This document shows positions 44,259 through 51,756 of a stretch of DNA of 64,000 bases, piece after piece (the stretch's first letter is position 1; each line of letters begins with the position of its first letter). The notes under the pieces were generated by a model that searched no databases, had not been told where the DNA came from, and saw only the letters and a program-made list of their open reading frames with translations. Source of the stretch: Bacteroidota bacterium (GTDB lineage Bacteria; Bacteroidota; Bacteroidia; Flavobacteriales; Flavobacteriaceae); NCBI GenBank assembly GCA_029557895.1, contig JAKQHT010000002.1:1-64000 (forward strand). The letters run 5' to 3'. A program made the position numbers and the translations under genes.

Positions 44259-45155
44259 TCAATTCCCTGTCAACTCCCTAAACAAGCTCTCCAAATTCAT
44301 GTTTTTTTGGTTCAAACGAAGAATTTTCAAACCATTGTCGTGGGCAAAATCAAATACCGCAGAGCGCATATCTTCTTTGGTTGAAAAGGTCAGCTCATAT
44401 ACAAAATCGTGAACGTTGTTGACAGAAGACACGTTTTTCAGTGTGTTCAACAGCACATCTTCCACACGGTAGTCAAATTCCACTTCTATGATTTGGGCTT
44501 GGTCTGCCTTCAAATCTTTCAGTTTTGTGTCGGCAACAATGACTCCCCTGTTGATGATAATCACGCGGTCGCACATAGCTTCCACTTCTTGCATAATGTG
44601 CGTGGATAAAAACACGGTTTTCTCTTTGCCCAAACTTTTGATGAGGTTTCTGATATCCACCAATTGGTTGGGATCCAGGCCGGTTGTGGGCTCATCGAGA
44701 ATCAACACATCGGGATTGTGCAACAAAGCATTGGCCAGACCTACCCGCTGTCGGTAGCCCTTGGACAGTTGCCCGATTTTTTTATGGGCTTCCGGAGCTA
44801 AACCGGTCAGTTCAATGACTTCATCGATCCTTTTCTTGTCAACGTTGTAAATTTCAGCATTGAATTTTAAATACTCTTTTACGTACATTTCCAGATACAG
44901 CGGATTGTGTTCCGGAAGATAACCAACCAATTTCTGTACTTGCTTTGCGGCATCTTGTACGTCAAATTCATTGACTTTGGCGTGGCCGTCCGTGGCGTTT
45001 ATATAGGTGGTTAGGATTTTCATCATCGTCGATTTTCCCGCGCCATTCGGACCCAAAAACCCGACAATTTCGCCTTTGCTTATCTTAAACGAAACACTAT
45101 CAAGCGCTTTTTGGGCACCATACACTTTGGACAGATTTTCAACCTCAATAGACAT
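44259..45155 (-). CDS. gldA: Gliding-motility-associated ABC transporter ATPase
   Basis: 298 aa ATP-binding subunit; in Flavobacterium johnsoniae GldA works with GldF and GldG and is needed for gliding. Walker A GPNGAGKST (about 36-44), Q-loop VGYLPEHNPL, signature LSKGYRQRVGLA, Walker B VLILDEPTTGLDP, and His in LSTHIMQE. C-terminal accessory domain about 210-298. The ATG at 45155 was chosen because the promoter -7 box overlaps the upstream ATG at 45176. gldF and gldG are not in the window. Confidence 0.9.
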   Translation of the reverse strand: MSIEVENLSKVYGAQKALDSVSFKISKGEIVGFLGPNGAGKSTMMKILTTYINATDGHAKVNEFDVQDAAKQVQKLVGYLPEHNPLYLEMYVKEYLKFNAEIYNVDKKRIDEVIELTGLAPEAHKKIGQLSKGYRQRVGLANALLHNPDVLILDEPTTGLDPNQLVDIRNLIKSLGKEKTVFLSTHIMQEVEAMCDRVIIINRGVIVADTKLKDLKADQAQIIEVEFDYRVEDVLLNTLKNVSSVNNVHDFVYELTFSTKEDMRSAVFDFAHDNGLKILRLNQKNMNLESLFRELTGN

Positions 45156-45173
45156 TCCTTGTAAATTTTCAAC

Positions 45174-45181
45174 CAAAAGTA
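45174..45181 (-). promoter_or_regulatory. -7 box of gldA
   Basis: TACTTTTG on the minus strand matches the consensus and lies 18 nt before the gldA ATG. The -33 element is unclear. Confidence 0.45.
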
Positions 45182-45245
45182 AGCAATATTGCCCTTTGTT
45201 GCCATGCCCAAAAATGGAATACTTCTTAAAAGATTAAAAAAATAT

Positions 45246-45275
45246 TTTGTTTTTTCGATTAATTGGTTACTTTAG
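45246..45275 (+). promoter_or_regulatory. Promoter of the aromatic operon leader
   Basis: TTTG (45246-45249) and TACTTTAG (45268-45275), 18 nt apart; one mismatch in the -7 box. The leader-peptide ATG follows 12 nt later, so the RNA begins only a few bases before it. Confidence 0.6.
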
Positions 45276-45287
45276 CCATAGATAACA

Positions 45288-45365
45288 ATGAAAACAAACA
45301 TTTACACATATTACAGCTTTTTTTATTTCTTTTTTAAGGAAAGGAACGAGACTTTGTATGTGTAA
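45288..45365 (+). CDS. pheL: Phe/Tyr-rich leader peptide of the pheA operon
   Basis: A 25-codon ORF (ATG 45288, TAA 45363) too short to be a usual gene. It encodes five Phe and five Tyr: the core from residue 5 to 16 reads IYTYYSFFYFFF, and the tail KERNETLYV. It sits right behind a promoter and directly before an alternative antiterminator/terminator pair, in front of prephenate dehydratase. This is the layout of a ribosome-mediated attenuator. The last codons overlap the 5' arm of the antiterminator, so a ribosome that reaches the stop masks it, while one stalled at the Phe/Tyr run leaves it free. Confidence 0.9.
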   Translation: MKTNIYTYYSFFYFFFKERNETLYV

Positions 45366-45415
45366 TTTGTTAACCATAAATTTGATAAAGTCTCGATGAA
45401 AATCGGGACTTTTTT
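45347..45415 (+). terminator. Phe/Tyr attenuator: antiterminator and terminator
   Basis: Antiterminator: CGAGACTTT (45347-45355) pairs perfectly with AAAGTCTCG (45387-45395). Terminator: AAAGTCTCGAT (45387-45397) pairs over 11 bp (one G-T) with ATCGGGACTTT (45402-45412) around a GAAA tetraloop, followed by T410-415. The same AAAGTCTCG is used in both, so they exclude each other. The first arm lies in the last codons of the leader peptide. Confidence 0.92.
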
Positions 45416-45435
45416 GGTTTTATTCGATATAAATT

Positions 45436-46263
45436 TTGATAAAAACAGTTGCCATACAGGGTATTGAAGGGTCGTTCCACCACATAGTGTCGATGGATTG
45501 GTTTGGCAATGATGTAGCATTGGTCAAATGTCTTTCTTTTGATAAGGTGGTGCAAAGCCTGATGAACGGGACAAGCGATGTTGCTATTATGGCCATCGAA
45601 AATTCCATCGCAGGTTCCATCCTCCCCAACTATGCACTTATAGACAACCACCAGTTGAGCATCGTTGGCGAACATTATCTTGGTATTTGTCACAACATGA
45701 TGGCATTGCCGGGTCAACAGATTGCTGACATCCGTGAGGTCTATTCACATCCCATGGCATTGTTGCAGTGCAAGGAATTTTTCAAAAAGCACCCACATAT
45801 CAAACTTGTGGAGGACAAGGACACCGCCGAAGTGGCACAGAGAATAAGTAGCCAAAAACTAAAAAATACCGGAGCGGTGGCCGGAGACCTTGCCGCGCAA
45901 TTGTTTGGCCTGGAAATCCTTTCAAAAGGCATACAAACCATACAGCACAACGAAACACGGTTTGTGATTGTGTGCCGCCAACCTGCCGATAAGGACGAAA
46001 AAAACATCAACAAGGCCTCGTTAAAGTTCGTGCTCGAACACCAAAAAGGAAGTTTGGCAAAGGTGCTGAACGCGGTCAGCGACCATGGGCTCAACCTGAC
46101 CAAAATTCAGTCCATGCCCATTATCGAGACACCTTGGAAATACGCCTTTTTTGTGGACGTCACTTTTGAAGATTATCAAGATTATGAAAAAGCCATAGCT
46201 TCCGTGGGCAAAATGGCGCAGGATTTCAAGATATTGGGAGCATATAAAAACGCAAAAGCATGA
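45436..46263 (+). CDS. pheA: Prephenate dehydratase
   Basis: Converts prephenate to phenylpyruvate in Phe synthesis. 275 aa. The catalytic domain (about 1-180) has VAIQGIEGSFHHIV, MAIENSIAGSILPNY and the signature Thr-Arg-Phe in NETRFVIV. The C-terminal ACT domain (about 190-275, GSLAKVLNAVSDHGLNLTKI) usually gives feedback inhibition by Phe. No ATG is available; TTG at 45436, just after the attenuator, fits the family N-terminus. No chorismate mutase is fused here; that domain is on the DAHP synthase. Overlaps the aminotransferase by 4 nt. Confidence 0.95.
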   Translation: MIKTVAIQGIEGSFHHIVSMDWFGNDVALVKCLSFDKVVQSLMNGTSDVAIMAIENSIAGSILPNYALIDNHQLSIVGEHYLGICHNMMALPGQQIADIREVYSHPMALLQCKEFFKKHPHIKLVEDKDTAEVAQRISSQKLKNTGAVAGDLAAQLFGLEILSKGIQTIQHNETRFVIVCRQPADKDEKNINKASLKFVLEHQKGSLAKVLNAVSDHGLNLTKIQSMPIIETPWKYAFFVDVTFEDYQDYEKAIASVGKMAQDFKILGAYKNAKA

Positions 46264-47675
46264 TACAGCCATCCAAACGATTGAACAATGTAGAAGAGTA
46301 CTACTTTTCCAAAAAACTTAAGGAAGTAAATCTGCTCAAGGCACACGGCAAACCAATTATCAACCTTGGCATAGGTAGTCCGGATATGGCGCCGTCGCCA
46401 TTGGTCGTGGCAGCTTTGGCAGAAAGCCTTAACAACCAATCGGCACATAAGTACCAAAGCTATCAGGGATTACCGGAGTTGCGGGAGGCAATGGCCAATT
46501 TTTACAAGCGACATTTTGGGGTCGGGTTGAGCCCACTGAACGAAATATTACCGCTGATGGGCAGCAAGGAAGGCATCATGCACATTGCCATGGCGTTTTT
46601 GGACGAAGGCGATGAAGTATTGGTGCCAAACCCCGGTTATCCCACCTATGCTTCCGTGACCAAATTGGTCAAGGCCGTCCCCAGATATTATGACCTGACC
46701 GAAGAAAACAATTGGCACCCCGATCTTTTTGCCCTCGAAAAAGAAGGGTTGGAAAAGGTAAAACTTATGTGGGTCAACTATCCGCACATGCCTACCGGGG
46801 CTATACCAACCAATAAGCTTTTTGAAGACATCATCAAGTTTGCAAAACGCAACAACATCCTTGTGGTCAACGACAATCCCTACAGTTTTGTGCTCAATGA
46901 CTATCCCAAGAGCATACTCAAATATTTAGGGGCAAAGGACAATTGTATCGAACTCAATTCGTTGAGCAAAACGTTCAATATGGCAGGCTGGAGAGTCGGG
47001 ATGGTCGTAGGGAAGCAGGAGTACATCGAGGCCATCCTGAACGTAAAGAGCAATATGGATTCCGGGATGTTCTACGGATTGCAAAAAGGCGCCATTGAGG
47101 CCCTCAAAAGTTCCAAGATGTGGTACACCAGCCTCAACAGTGTTTATGAAGAACGCCGCAAACTTGCTTGGCAATTAGCAGATGCCTTGCAATGTACCTA
47201 TGAAAAAGAAGCTGCCGGGATGTTCGTTTGGGCAAAACTGCCACACGGAACCGATGCTATCCAATTTGTGGACAAGTTGCTCAAGGAAAAATCCATTTTT
47301 CTGGCACCGGGCAACATTTTTGGCTCGCAAGGCAATGGCTACGTCAGGATATCTCTGTGCGCGCCGACCGAAGAATTTGAAAAAGCAATATCGCGAGTTG
47401 ACAAAACAAAATCCATGAAAGACGAACTGACCGAATCGCAGATTGCATTTTTAAAAAAATACAATTTCGGTATGGAAGATATGTTTGATGCCAAAGGGTT
47501 GACCACCATCGAATATATGGCTCGAATGAAGGCCGAAGGAAAACGTATTGCCTACAATGCCGACCCATGCAAAAAAGAAGGACATACATTGAGGACAAAG
47601 TCCGGACATTGCGCTCAATGCAACACATACCGTTTTGGCGTAAAGAAAACCAAACAAAAGAATAATAAAAAATAA
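46260..47675 (+). CDS. PLP-dependent aminotransferase with Cys/His-rich C-terminal domain
   Basis: Likely makes Phe and Tyr from their keto acids, judged by operon position. 471 aa. Residues 1 to about 385 are a complete class I aminotransferase with INLGIGSPDMAPSP, NYPHMPTGAIP, and the PLP Lys in NSLSKTFNMAGWRVGMVVG. Residues 386-471 are an extra domain starting at an internal Met, with CKKEGHTLRTKSGHCAQC: Cys437, His442, His450, Cys451 and Cys454 could bind metal. The tail ends in Lys/Asn-rich sequence. Relatives normally stop near 385, so this looks like an in-frame fusion. ATGA overlap with pheA. Confidence 0.9.
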   Translation: MIQPSKRLNNVEEYYFSKKLKEVNLLKAHGKPIINLGIGSPDMAPSPLVVAALAESLNNQSAHKYQSYQGLPELREAMANFYKRHFGVGLSPLNEILPLMGSKEGIMHIAMAFLDEGDEVLVPNPGYPTYASVTKLVKAVPRYYDLTEENNWHPDLFALEKEGLEKVKLMWVNYPHMPTGAIPTNKLFEDIIKFAKRNNILVVNDNPYSFVLNDYPKSILKYLGAKDNCIELNSLSKTFNMAGWRVGMVVGKQEYIEAILNVKSNMDSGMFYGLQKGAIEALKSSKMWYTSLNSVYEERRKLAWQLADALQCTYEKEAAGMFVWAKLPHGTDAIQFVDKLLKEKSIFLAPGNIFGSQGNGYVRISLCAPTEEFEKAISRVDKTKSMKDELTESQIAFLKKYNFGMEDMFDAKGLTTIEYMARMKAEGKRIAYNADPCKKEGHTLRTKSGHCAQCNTYRFGVKKTKQKNNKK

Positions 47676-47699
47676 ACCCATAGGGGTCATGCAATATAA

Positions 47700-48551
47700 A
47701 TGAAAAACAGTTACATCATAGGAGTTGGATTGATAGGAGGAAGCCTTGCGTTGGCAATTAGGGAGCTTTTCCCGGAAACCAAAATATTTGGGCTTGATCA
47801 TAACGACACGCACCTTGACGAAGCAATGACGTTGGGGCTTATCGACAGCAAAGCAACTTATGAAGACCTCGCCAATGCCGATGTGGTCGTGCTGTCCATT
47901 CCGGTCGATGTGGCCATTGTGGAGCTTCCCAAAGTTTTGGATGCCATCGCAAAAGATACGCTGGTCATCGATGTTGGATCAACAAAAGCCCCGATATGCA
48001 TATCTGTCGAAAACCATCCGAACAGGCGTAATTTTTTGGCAACCCACCCAATAGCAGGCACCGAATTTTCGGGACCTAAAGCTGCAATCCACGGATTGTT
48101 CCGCAACAAAACAAACATTATTTGCGAAGTAGAAAAAACAGCATTTAAGTTGCAGGAAAAAGCCTTGAAATTGTTTGACAGATTGGGTATGCGCATTCGC
48201 TACATGAATCCCGAAGCGCACGACAAGCACATCGCTTATGTATCGCATTTGTCGCATATCAGTTCGTTCATGTTGGGAAAAACCGTCATTGAAAAGGAAA
48301 AAAACGAACGCGATATTTTTGATATGGCAGGTAGCGGATTTGCTTCAACCGTACGATTGGCAAAAAGCTCGCCCGAGATGTGGACGCCCATTTTTATGCA
48401 AAATAAAAACAACGTCATTGAAACATTGGAAGAATACATACAGAATCTTACACAATTCAAAAAATTGATGCAAGACAATGATTTTGAAACCATTCGCTCC
48501 GAAATGTACAATACAAACCATATAAAAGATATTTTAAGTGGAATAGACTAA
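47700..48551 (+). CDS. tyrA: Prephenate dehydrogenase
   Basis: Oxidises prephenate to 4-hydroxyphenylpyruvate in Tyr synthesis. 283 aa. NAD site GVGLIGGSLALAI (8-20). Active-site segments are THPIAGTEFSGP (with the catalytic His) and AYVSHLSHISSFML. No ACT or chorismate mutase domain. Third enzyme gene behind the attenuator; 24 nt after the aminotransferase. Confidence 0.95.
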   Translation: MKNSYIIGVGLIGGSLALAIRELFPETKIFGLDHNDTHLDEAMTLGLIDSKATYEDLANADVVVLSIPVDVAIVELPKVLDAIAKDTLVIDVGSTKAPICISVENHPNRRNFLATHPIAGTEFSGPKAAIHGLFRNKTNIICEVEKTAFKLQEKALKLFDRLGMRIRYMNPEAHDKHIAYVSHLSHISSFMLGKTVIEKEKNERDIFDMAGSGFASTVRLAKSSPEMWTPIFMQNKNNVIETLEEYIQNLTQFKKLMQDNDFETIRSEMYNTNHIKDILSGID

Positions 48552-48655
48552 AGATGTTGCAAATAGTAAAAACCCAAATTCATAAACCCAACAAGCCATT
48601 GTTTGTGGCAAGTGCGATTTGAAATTAGAAAGTGCATTTTTTTTAAAGAAAAAAT

Positions 48656-49738
48656 ATGGAAAACGATACAACTTTGAGAACATGGCTGGACGCCCTGAAT
48701 CTCGATCACCCATTGGTCATCGCCGGACCGTGCAGTGCCGAAACCGAAGAACAAGTGCTCAACATAGCCCACCAGCTTCAAGACACCGATGTCAGCTACT
48801 ACCGAGCCGGCATTTGGAAGCCGCGCACACGACCAGGAATGTTTGAGGGCGTTGGGGCGTTGGGATTAAAATGGCTTCAAAAAGTAAAAGCCGAAACCGG
48901 ATTGAAAACCGCAACCGAAGTAGCAAACAGAGCACACGTAGAGTTGGCACTGGAGCACGATATCGATTTGCTTTGGATAGGCGCACGTTCTACAGTAAGC
49001 CCTTTTATAGTTCAGGAAATTGCCGATGCATTGCAAGGCACCGACAAAATTGTGCTGGTGAAGAATCCGGTAAATCCCGATTTGTCTTTATGGCTTGGCG
49101 CCATAGAGCGTTTGGCCGCGGCCGATATTAAAAAGTTGGGCGCAATCCACAGAGGGTTTTCAACATATGAAAAAACCAAATACCGCAACAATCCCGAGTG
49201 GCAACTGGCTATTGAGCTGCAAACAAAATTTCCCGATTTGCCGCTCATTAACGACCCGTCGCACATTACCGGCAAGCGAAATATGATTTTTGACGTATCG
49301 CAAACCGCCTTGGATTTGAATTTTGACGGCTTGATGATAGAAACCCACAGCGACCCCGATAACGCTTGGAGCGATGCCTCACAACAAGTAACACCGTCGT
49401 CCTTGGTACAGATCATGAAAGATCTAAAAATCCGTAAAGAAACAGACACAGAGGCCAATTACAATGCAAAATTGAATAATTTACGAGCACAAATAGATAT
49501 GATAGACAATCAGGTCATTGAATTATTGGGCAAACGAATGAAAGTTGCTGACGGTATCGGGATGCTCAAAAAACAGAAAAACGTTGCCGTACTGCAAAGC
49601 AAACGATGGAATGAAATTTTGGGCAAAATGGTGCTTGAAGGCGAAGAAAAAGGCTTGAGCGAAGAGTTTATTTTAAAGCTGTTCAAAGCCATACATCAGG
49701 AATCCATTAACCATCAGGAACGGATAATAAATGGATGA
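48656..49738 (+). CDS. Bifunctional DAHP synthase / chorismate mutase
   Basis: 360 aa. The N-terminal DAHP synthase (about 1-262, AroG-beta/KdsA-like class) makes the first committed shikimate intermediate: LVIAGPCSAETEE, YRAGIWKPRTRPGMF, NPEWQLAIEL and LINDPSHITGKR. The C-terminal chorismate mutase of the AroQ helical type (about 270-360) has LRAQIDMIDNQVIELLGKRM and ends IHQESINHQERI. The mutase domain probably also serves feedback regulation. Chorismate goes to prephenate here, then to PheA and TyrA. 104 nt after tyrA with no evident promoter. Confidence 0.94.
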   Translation: MENDTTLRTWLDALNLDHPLVIAGPCSAETEEQVLNIAHQLQDTDVSYYRAGIWKPRTRPGMFEGVGALGLKWLQKVKAETGLKTATEVANRAHVELALEHDIDLLWIGARSTVSPFIVQEIADALQGTDKIVLVKNPVNPDLSLWLGAIERLAAADIKKLGAIHRGFSTYEKTKYRNNPEWQLAIELQTKFPDLPLINDPSHITGKRNMIFDVSQTALDLNFDGLMIETHSDPDNAWSDASQQVTPSSLVQIMKDLKIRKETDTEANYNAKLNNLRAQIDMIDNQVIELLGKRMKVADGIGMLKKQKNVAVLQSKRWNEILGKMVLEGEEKGLSEEFILKLFKAIHQESINHQERIING

Positions 49739-49788
49739 GGATACAACGCCCTTTTCTATTTCATTAATAATTGGCATCTTTGTACTAA

Positions 49789-50739
49789 ATGACAGGAACC
49801 GTATATAAATCCACAGGTAGTTGGTACACCGTAAAAACACAGCTTGGAGCGGTCTATGAATGTCGTATCAAAGGAAAATTCAGGATACTGGGCATCAAGA
49901 GCACCAATCCCATTGCGGTAGGTGACGTTGTGGATTTTGAAACCGAAACCGTTGATGGCACCACCGTGGGAATCATCAACCATATCCACGATCGGGATAA
50001 TTACATCATCCGAAAATCTGTCAACCTTTCAAAACAGACCCATATCATTGCTTCAAACATTGATCAGGTATTTTTATTGATAACCATAAACAATCCACCC
50101 ACGCTGACTTCGTTTATCGATAGGTTTTTGGTAACAACAGAGGCCTATTCCATAAAGACGGTTTTGGTTTTCAATAAGGTAGATACCTATGACGAAGACA
50201 CCTTGTTGGAGATGAAATTTTTGGCGCATGTATATCGTAAAATCGGTTATCAATGCATTGAAGTTTCTGCTGCCACAGGCCAAAATGTCGGCAAGATAAA
50301 GGACATGATGAAGGATAAGGTGAGCATGTTTGCCGGCCATTCAGGAGTGGGAAAATCCACTTTGGTCAATGCCTTGGAGCCGGGACTCGGTCTCAAGACC
50401 AAAGAAATATCTGTTTTGCACGGTCAGGGACAGCACACGACAACCTTTGCCGAGATGTACGATCTTGGGTTTGGTGCAAAAATTATCGATACGCCGGGTA
50501 TCAAGGGTTTTGGTGTCGTTGATATGGACAAGGAAGAAATTGGTGATTATTTTCCCGAAATTTTTGCACTAAAGCAATATTGCAAGTTCAACAATTGCTT
50601 GCATGTCGAAGAGCCCAAATGTGCCGTCAAGGAAGCACTCGAAAAAGACGAAATTGCCTTTTCGCGCTACCGAAGCTATTTGCAGATTTTGGACGGCGAA
50701 GAAGAAAACTACCGAACCGAAGATTGGATGAAACAATGA
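49789..50739 (+). CDS. rsgA: Ribosome small-subunit-dependent GTPase A
   Basis: A late 30S assembly factor. 316 aa. An N-terminal OB fold (about 1-75) is followed by a circularly permuted GTPase with motifs in order G4 (VFNKVD), G1 (FAGHSGVGKSTLVN), G3 (DTPGIKGFG). A zinc-binding CKFNNCLHVEEPKC follows near 265. A -7-like CATCTTTG at 49775-49782 lies 6 nt before the ATG and may give it its own promoter, although it sits in the tail of the aromatic cluster. ATGA overlap with dtd. Confidence 0.95.
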   Translation: MTGTVYKSTGSWYTVKTQLGAVYECRIKGKFRILGIKSTNPIAVGDVVDFETETVDGTTVGIINHIHDRDNYIIRKSVNLSKQTHIIASNIDQVFLLITINNPPTLTSFIDRFLVTTEAYSIKTVLVFNKVDTYDEDTLLEMKFLAHVYRKIGYQCIEVSAATGQNVGKIKDMMKDKVSMFAGHSGVGKSTLVNALEPGLGLKTKEISVLHGQGQHTTTFAEMYDLGFGAKIIDTPGIKGFGVVDMDKEEIGDYFPEIFALKQYCKFNNCLHVEEPKCAVKEALEKDEIAFSRYRSYLQILDGEEENYRTEDWMKQ

Positions 50740-51188
50740 AAGCCGTTATTCAAAGAGTTGCAAAATCCAGCGTGACGGTTGATGGTAACACAACTGCCAC
50801 CATTGCCAATGGACTTTTGGTTCTATTGGGTATTGTGGATGCTGACGGTTTTGACGATGTCCAATGGCTGTCTGCCAAAATTGCAAATCTTCGTATTTTT
50901 AATGACCAAGACGGTGTCATGAACCGATCCTTGCTTGACGTTGGCGGTGATGCCATCGTGGTAAGCCAGTTCACGCTACACGCCTCCACAAAAAAAGGCA
51001 ACAGGCCAAGTTATATAAAAGCAGCAAAGCCAGATGTCGCCATCCCGTTATATGAAGCTTTTGTGGCACAATTGGAAAACGATTTGGGGAAAAAAGTCCA
51101 AACAGGACGTTTTGGCGCCGATATGAAAGTCGAACTGCTCAACGATGGCCCGGTGACGATTATCATCGACACAAAAAATAAAGAATGA
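50736..51188 (+). CDS. dtd: D-aminoacyl-tRNA deacylase
   Basis: Removes D-amino acids (and Gly from tRNA-Ala) from mischarged tRNAs. 150 aa. It starts MKAVIQRVAKSSVTVDG. Family motifs are SQFTLHAST (the SQFTL catalytic motif) and the C-terminal GRFGADMKVELLNDGPVTI with the Gly-cisPro-like NDGPVT. The ATG at 50736 overlaps the rsgA stop. The next gene also overlaps by ATGA. Confidence 0.95.
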   Translation: MKAVIQRVAKSSVTVDGNTTATIANGLLVLLGIVDADGFDDVQWLSAKIANLRIFNDQDGVMNRSLLDVGGDAIVVSQFTLHASTKKGNRPSYIKAAKPDVAIPLYEAFVAQLENDLGKKVQTGRFGADMKVELLNDGPVTIIIDTKNKE

Positions 51189-51388
51189 ACATAAAACAAG
51201 GATTTTTTACTTTTTTGGCAGGTTTGTTAGTTTACGGCTTGCTTTTTGGAGCACTAATGTATTTCGTTGAAACCGATAAAAACTTTGGTGAAGCTTTAAA
51301 AGCAGGGCTCTTTTTCGGGGTTTTTATGGCCTTGGGAGAACTATTTGTCCTGCCAAAAATCAAATCATTTTTTTCTAAAAAACAATAA
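51185..51388 (+). CDS. Small two-helix membrane protein, unknown function
   Basis: 67 aa with two membrane segments (about 8-27 FFTFLAGLLVYGLLFGALMY and 38-56 LKAGLFFGVFMALGELFVL) and a basic C-terminus KIKSFFSKKQ. No known domain. The overlapping ATGA start with dtd and the coding pattern make it likely real. Followed after 13 nt by the MazG-like gene. Confidence 0.7.
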   Translation: MNIKQGFFTFLAGLLVYGLLFGALMYFVETDKNFGEALKAGLFFGVFMALGELFVLPKIKSFFSKKQ

Positions 51389-51401
51389 AATTGATTAAAG
51401 A

Positions 51402-51752
51402 ATGGACCTGAAAAACGCACAGCACGAAGTAGATAATTGGATCAAAGCCCACGGTGTACGATATTTCAACGAGTTGACCAATATGGCACAACTTACCGAA
51501 GAAGTAGGCGAAGTGGCCCGTATCATCGCACGCCGCTACGGCGAACAAAGCGAAAAGGCAAGCGACAAGGACAAAGACCTTGGCGAAGAACTCGCCGATG
51601 TCGTTTTCGTGGTCTTGTGCCTTGCCAACCAAACAGGCATTGACCTGCAAGCAGCTTTTGACAAAAAAATGGACAAAAAAACCAAGCGCGACCACGACAG
51701 GCATCACAATAACGAAAAAATAGCACCTAAACCCCAGAATAAAAAACCTTGA
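51402..51752 (+). CDS. MazG-like nucleotide pyrophosphohydrolase
   Basis: 116 aa single-domain all-alpha NTP pyrophosphohydrolase. The metal site LTEEVGEVARIIARRYGE (Glu-x-x-Glu) is followed by GEELADVVFVVLCLANQ (second Glu-x-x-Asp), and the tail DKKMDKKTKRDHDRHHN is basic. Such enzymes clear non-canonical or excess nucleotides. Four nt before aroA. Confidence 0.88.
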   Translation: MDLKNAQHEVDNWIKAHGVRYFNELTNMAQLTEEVGEVARIIARRYGEQSEKASDKDKDLGEELADVVFVVLCLANQTGIDLQAAFDKKMDKKTKRDHDRHHNNEKIAPKPQNKKP

Positions 51753-51756
51753 CTTA

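Noticed and set aside
45396-45440. ATG at 45396 in the attenuator as a start for pheA
   Set aside because: It lies in the terminator hairpin and is in a different frame from pheA.
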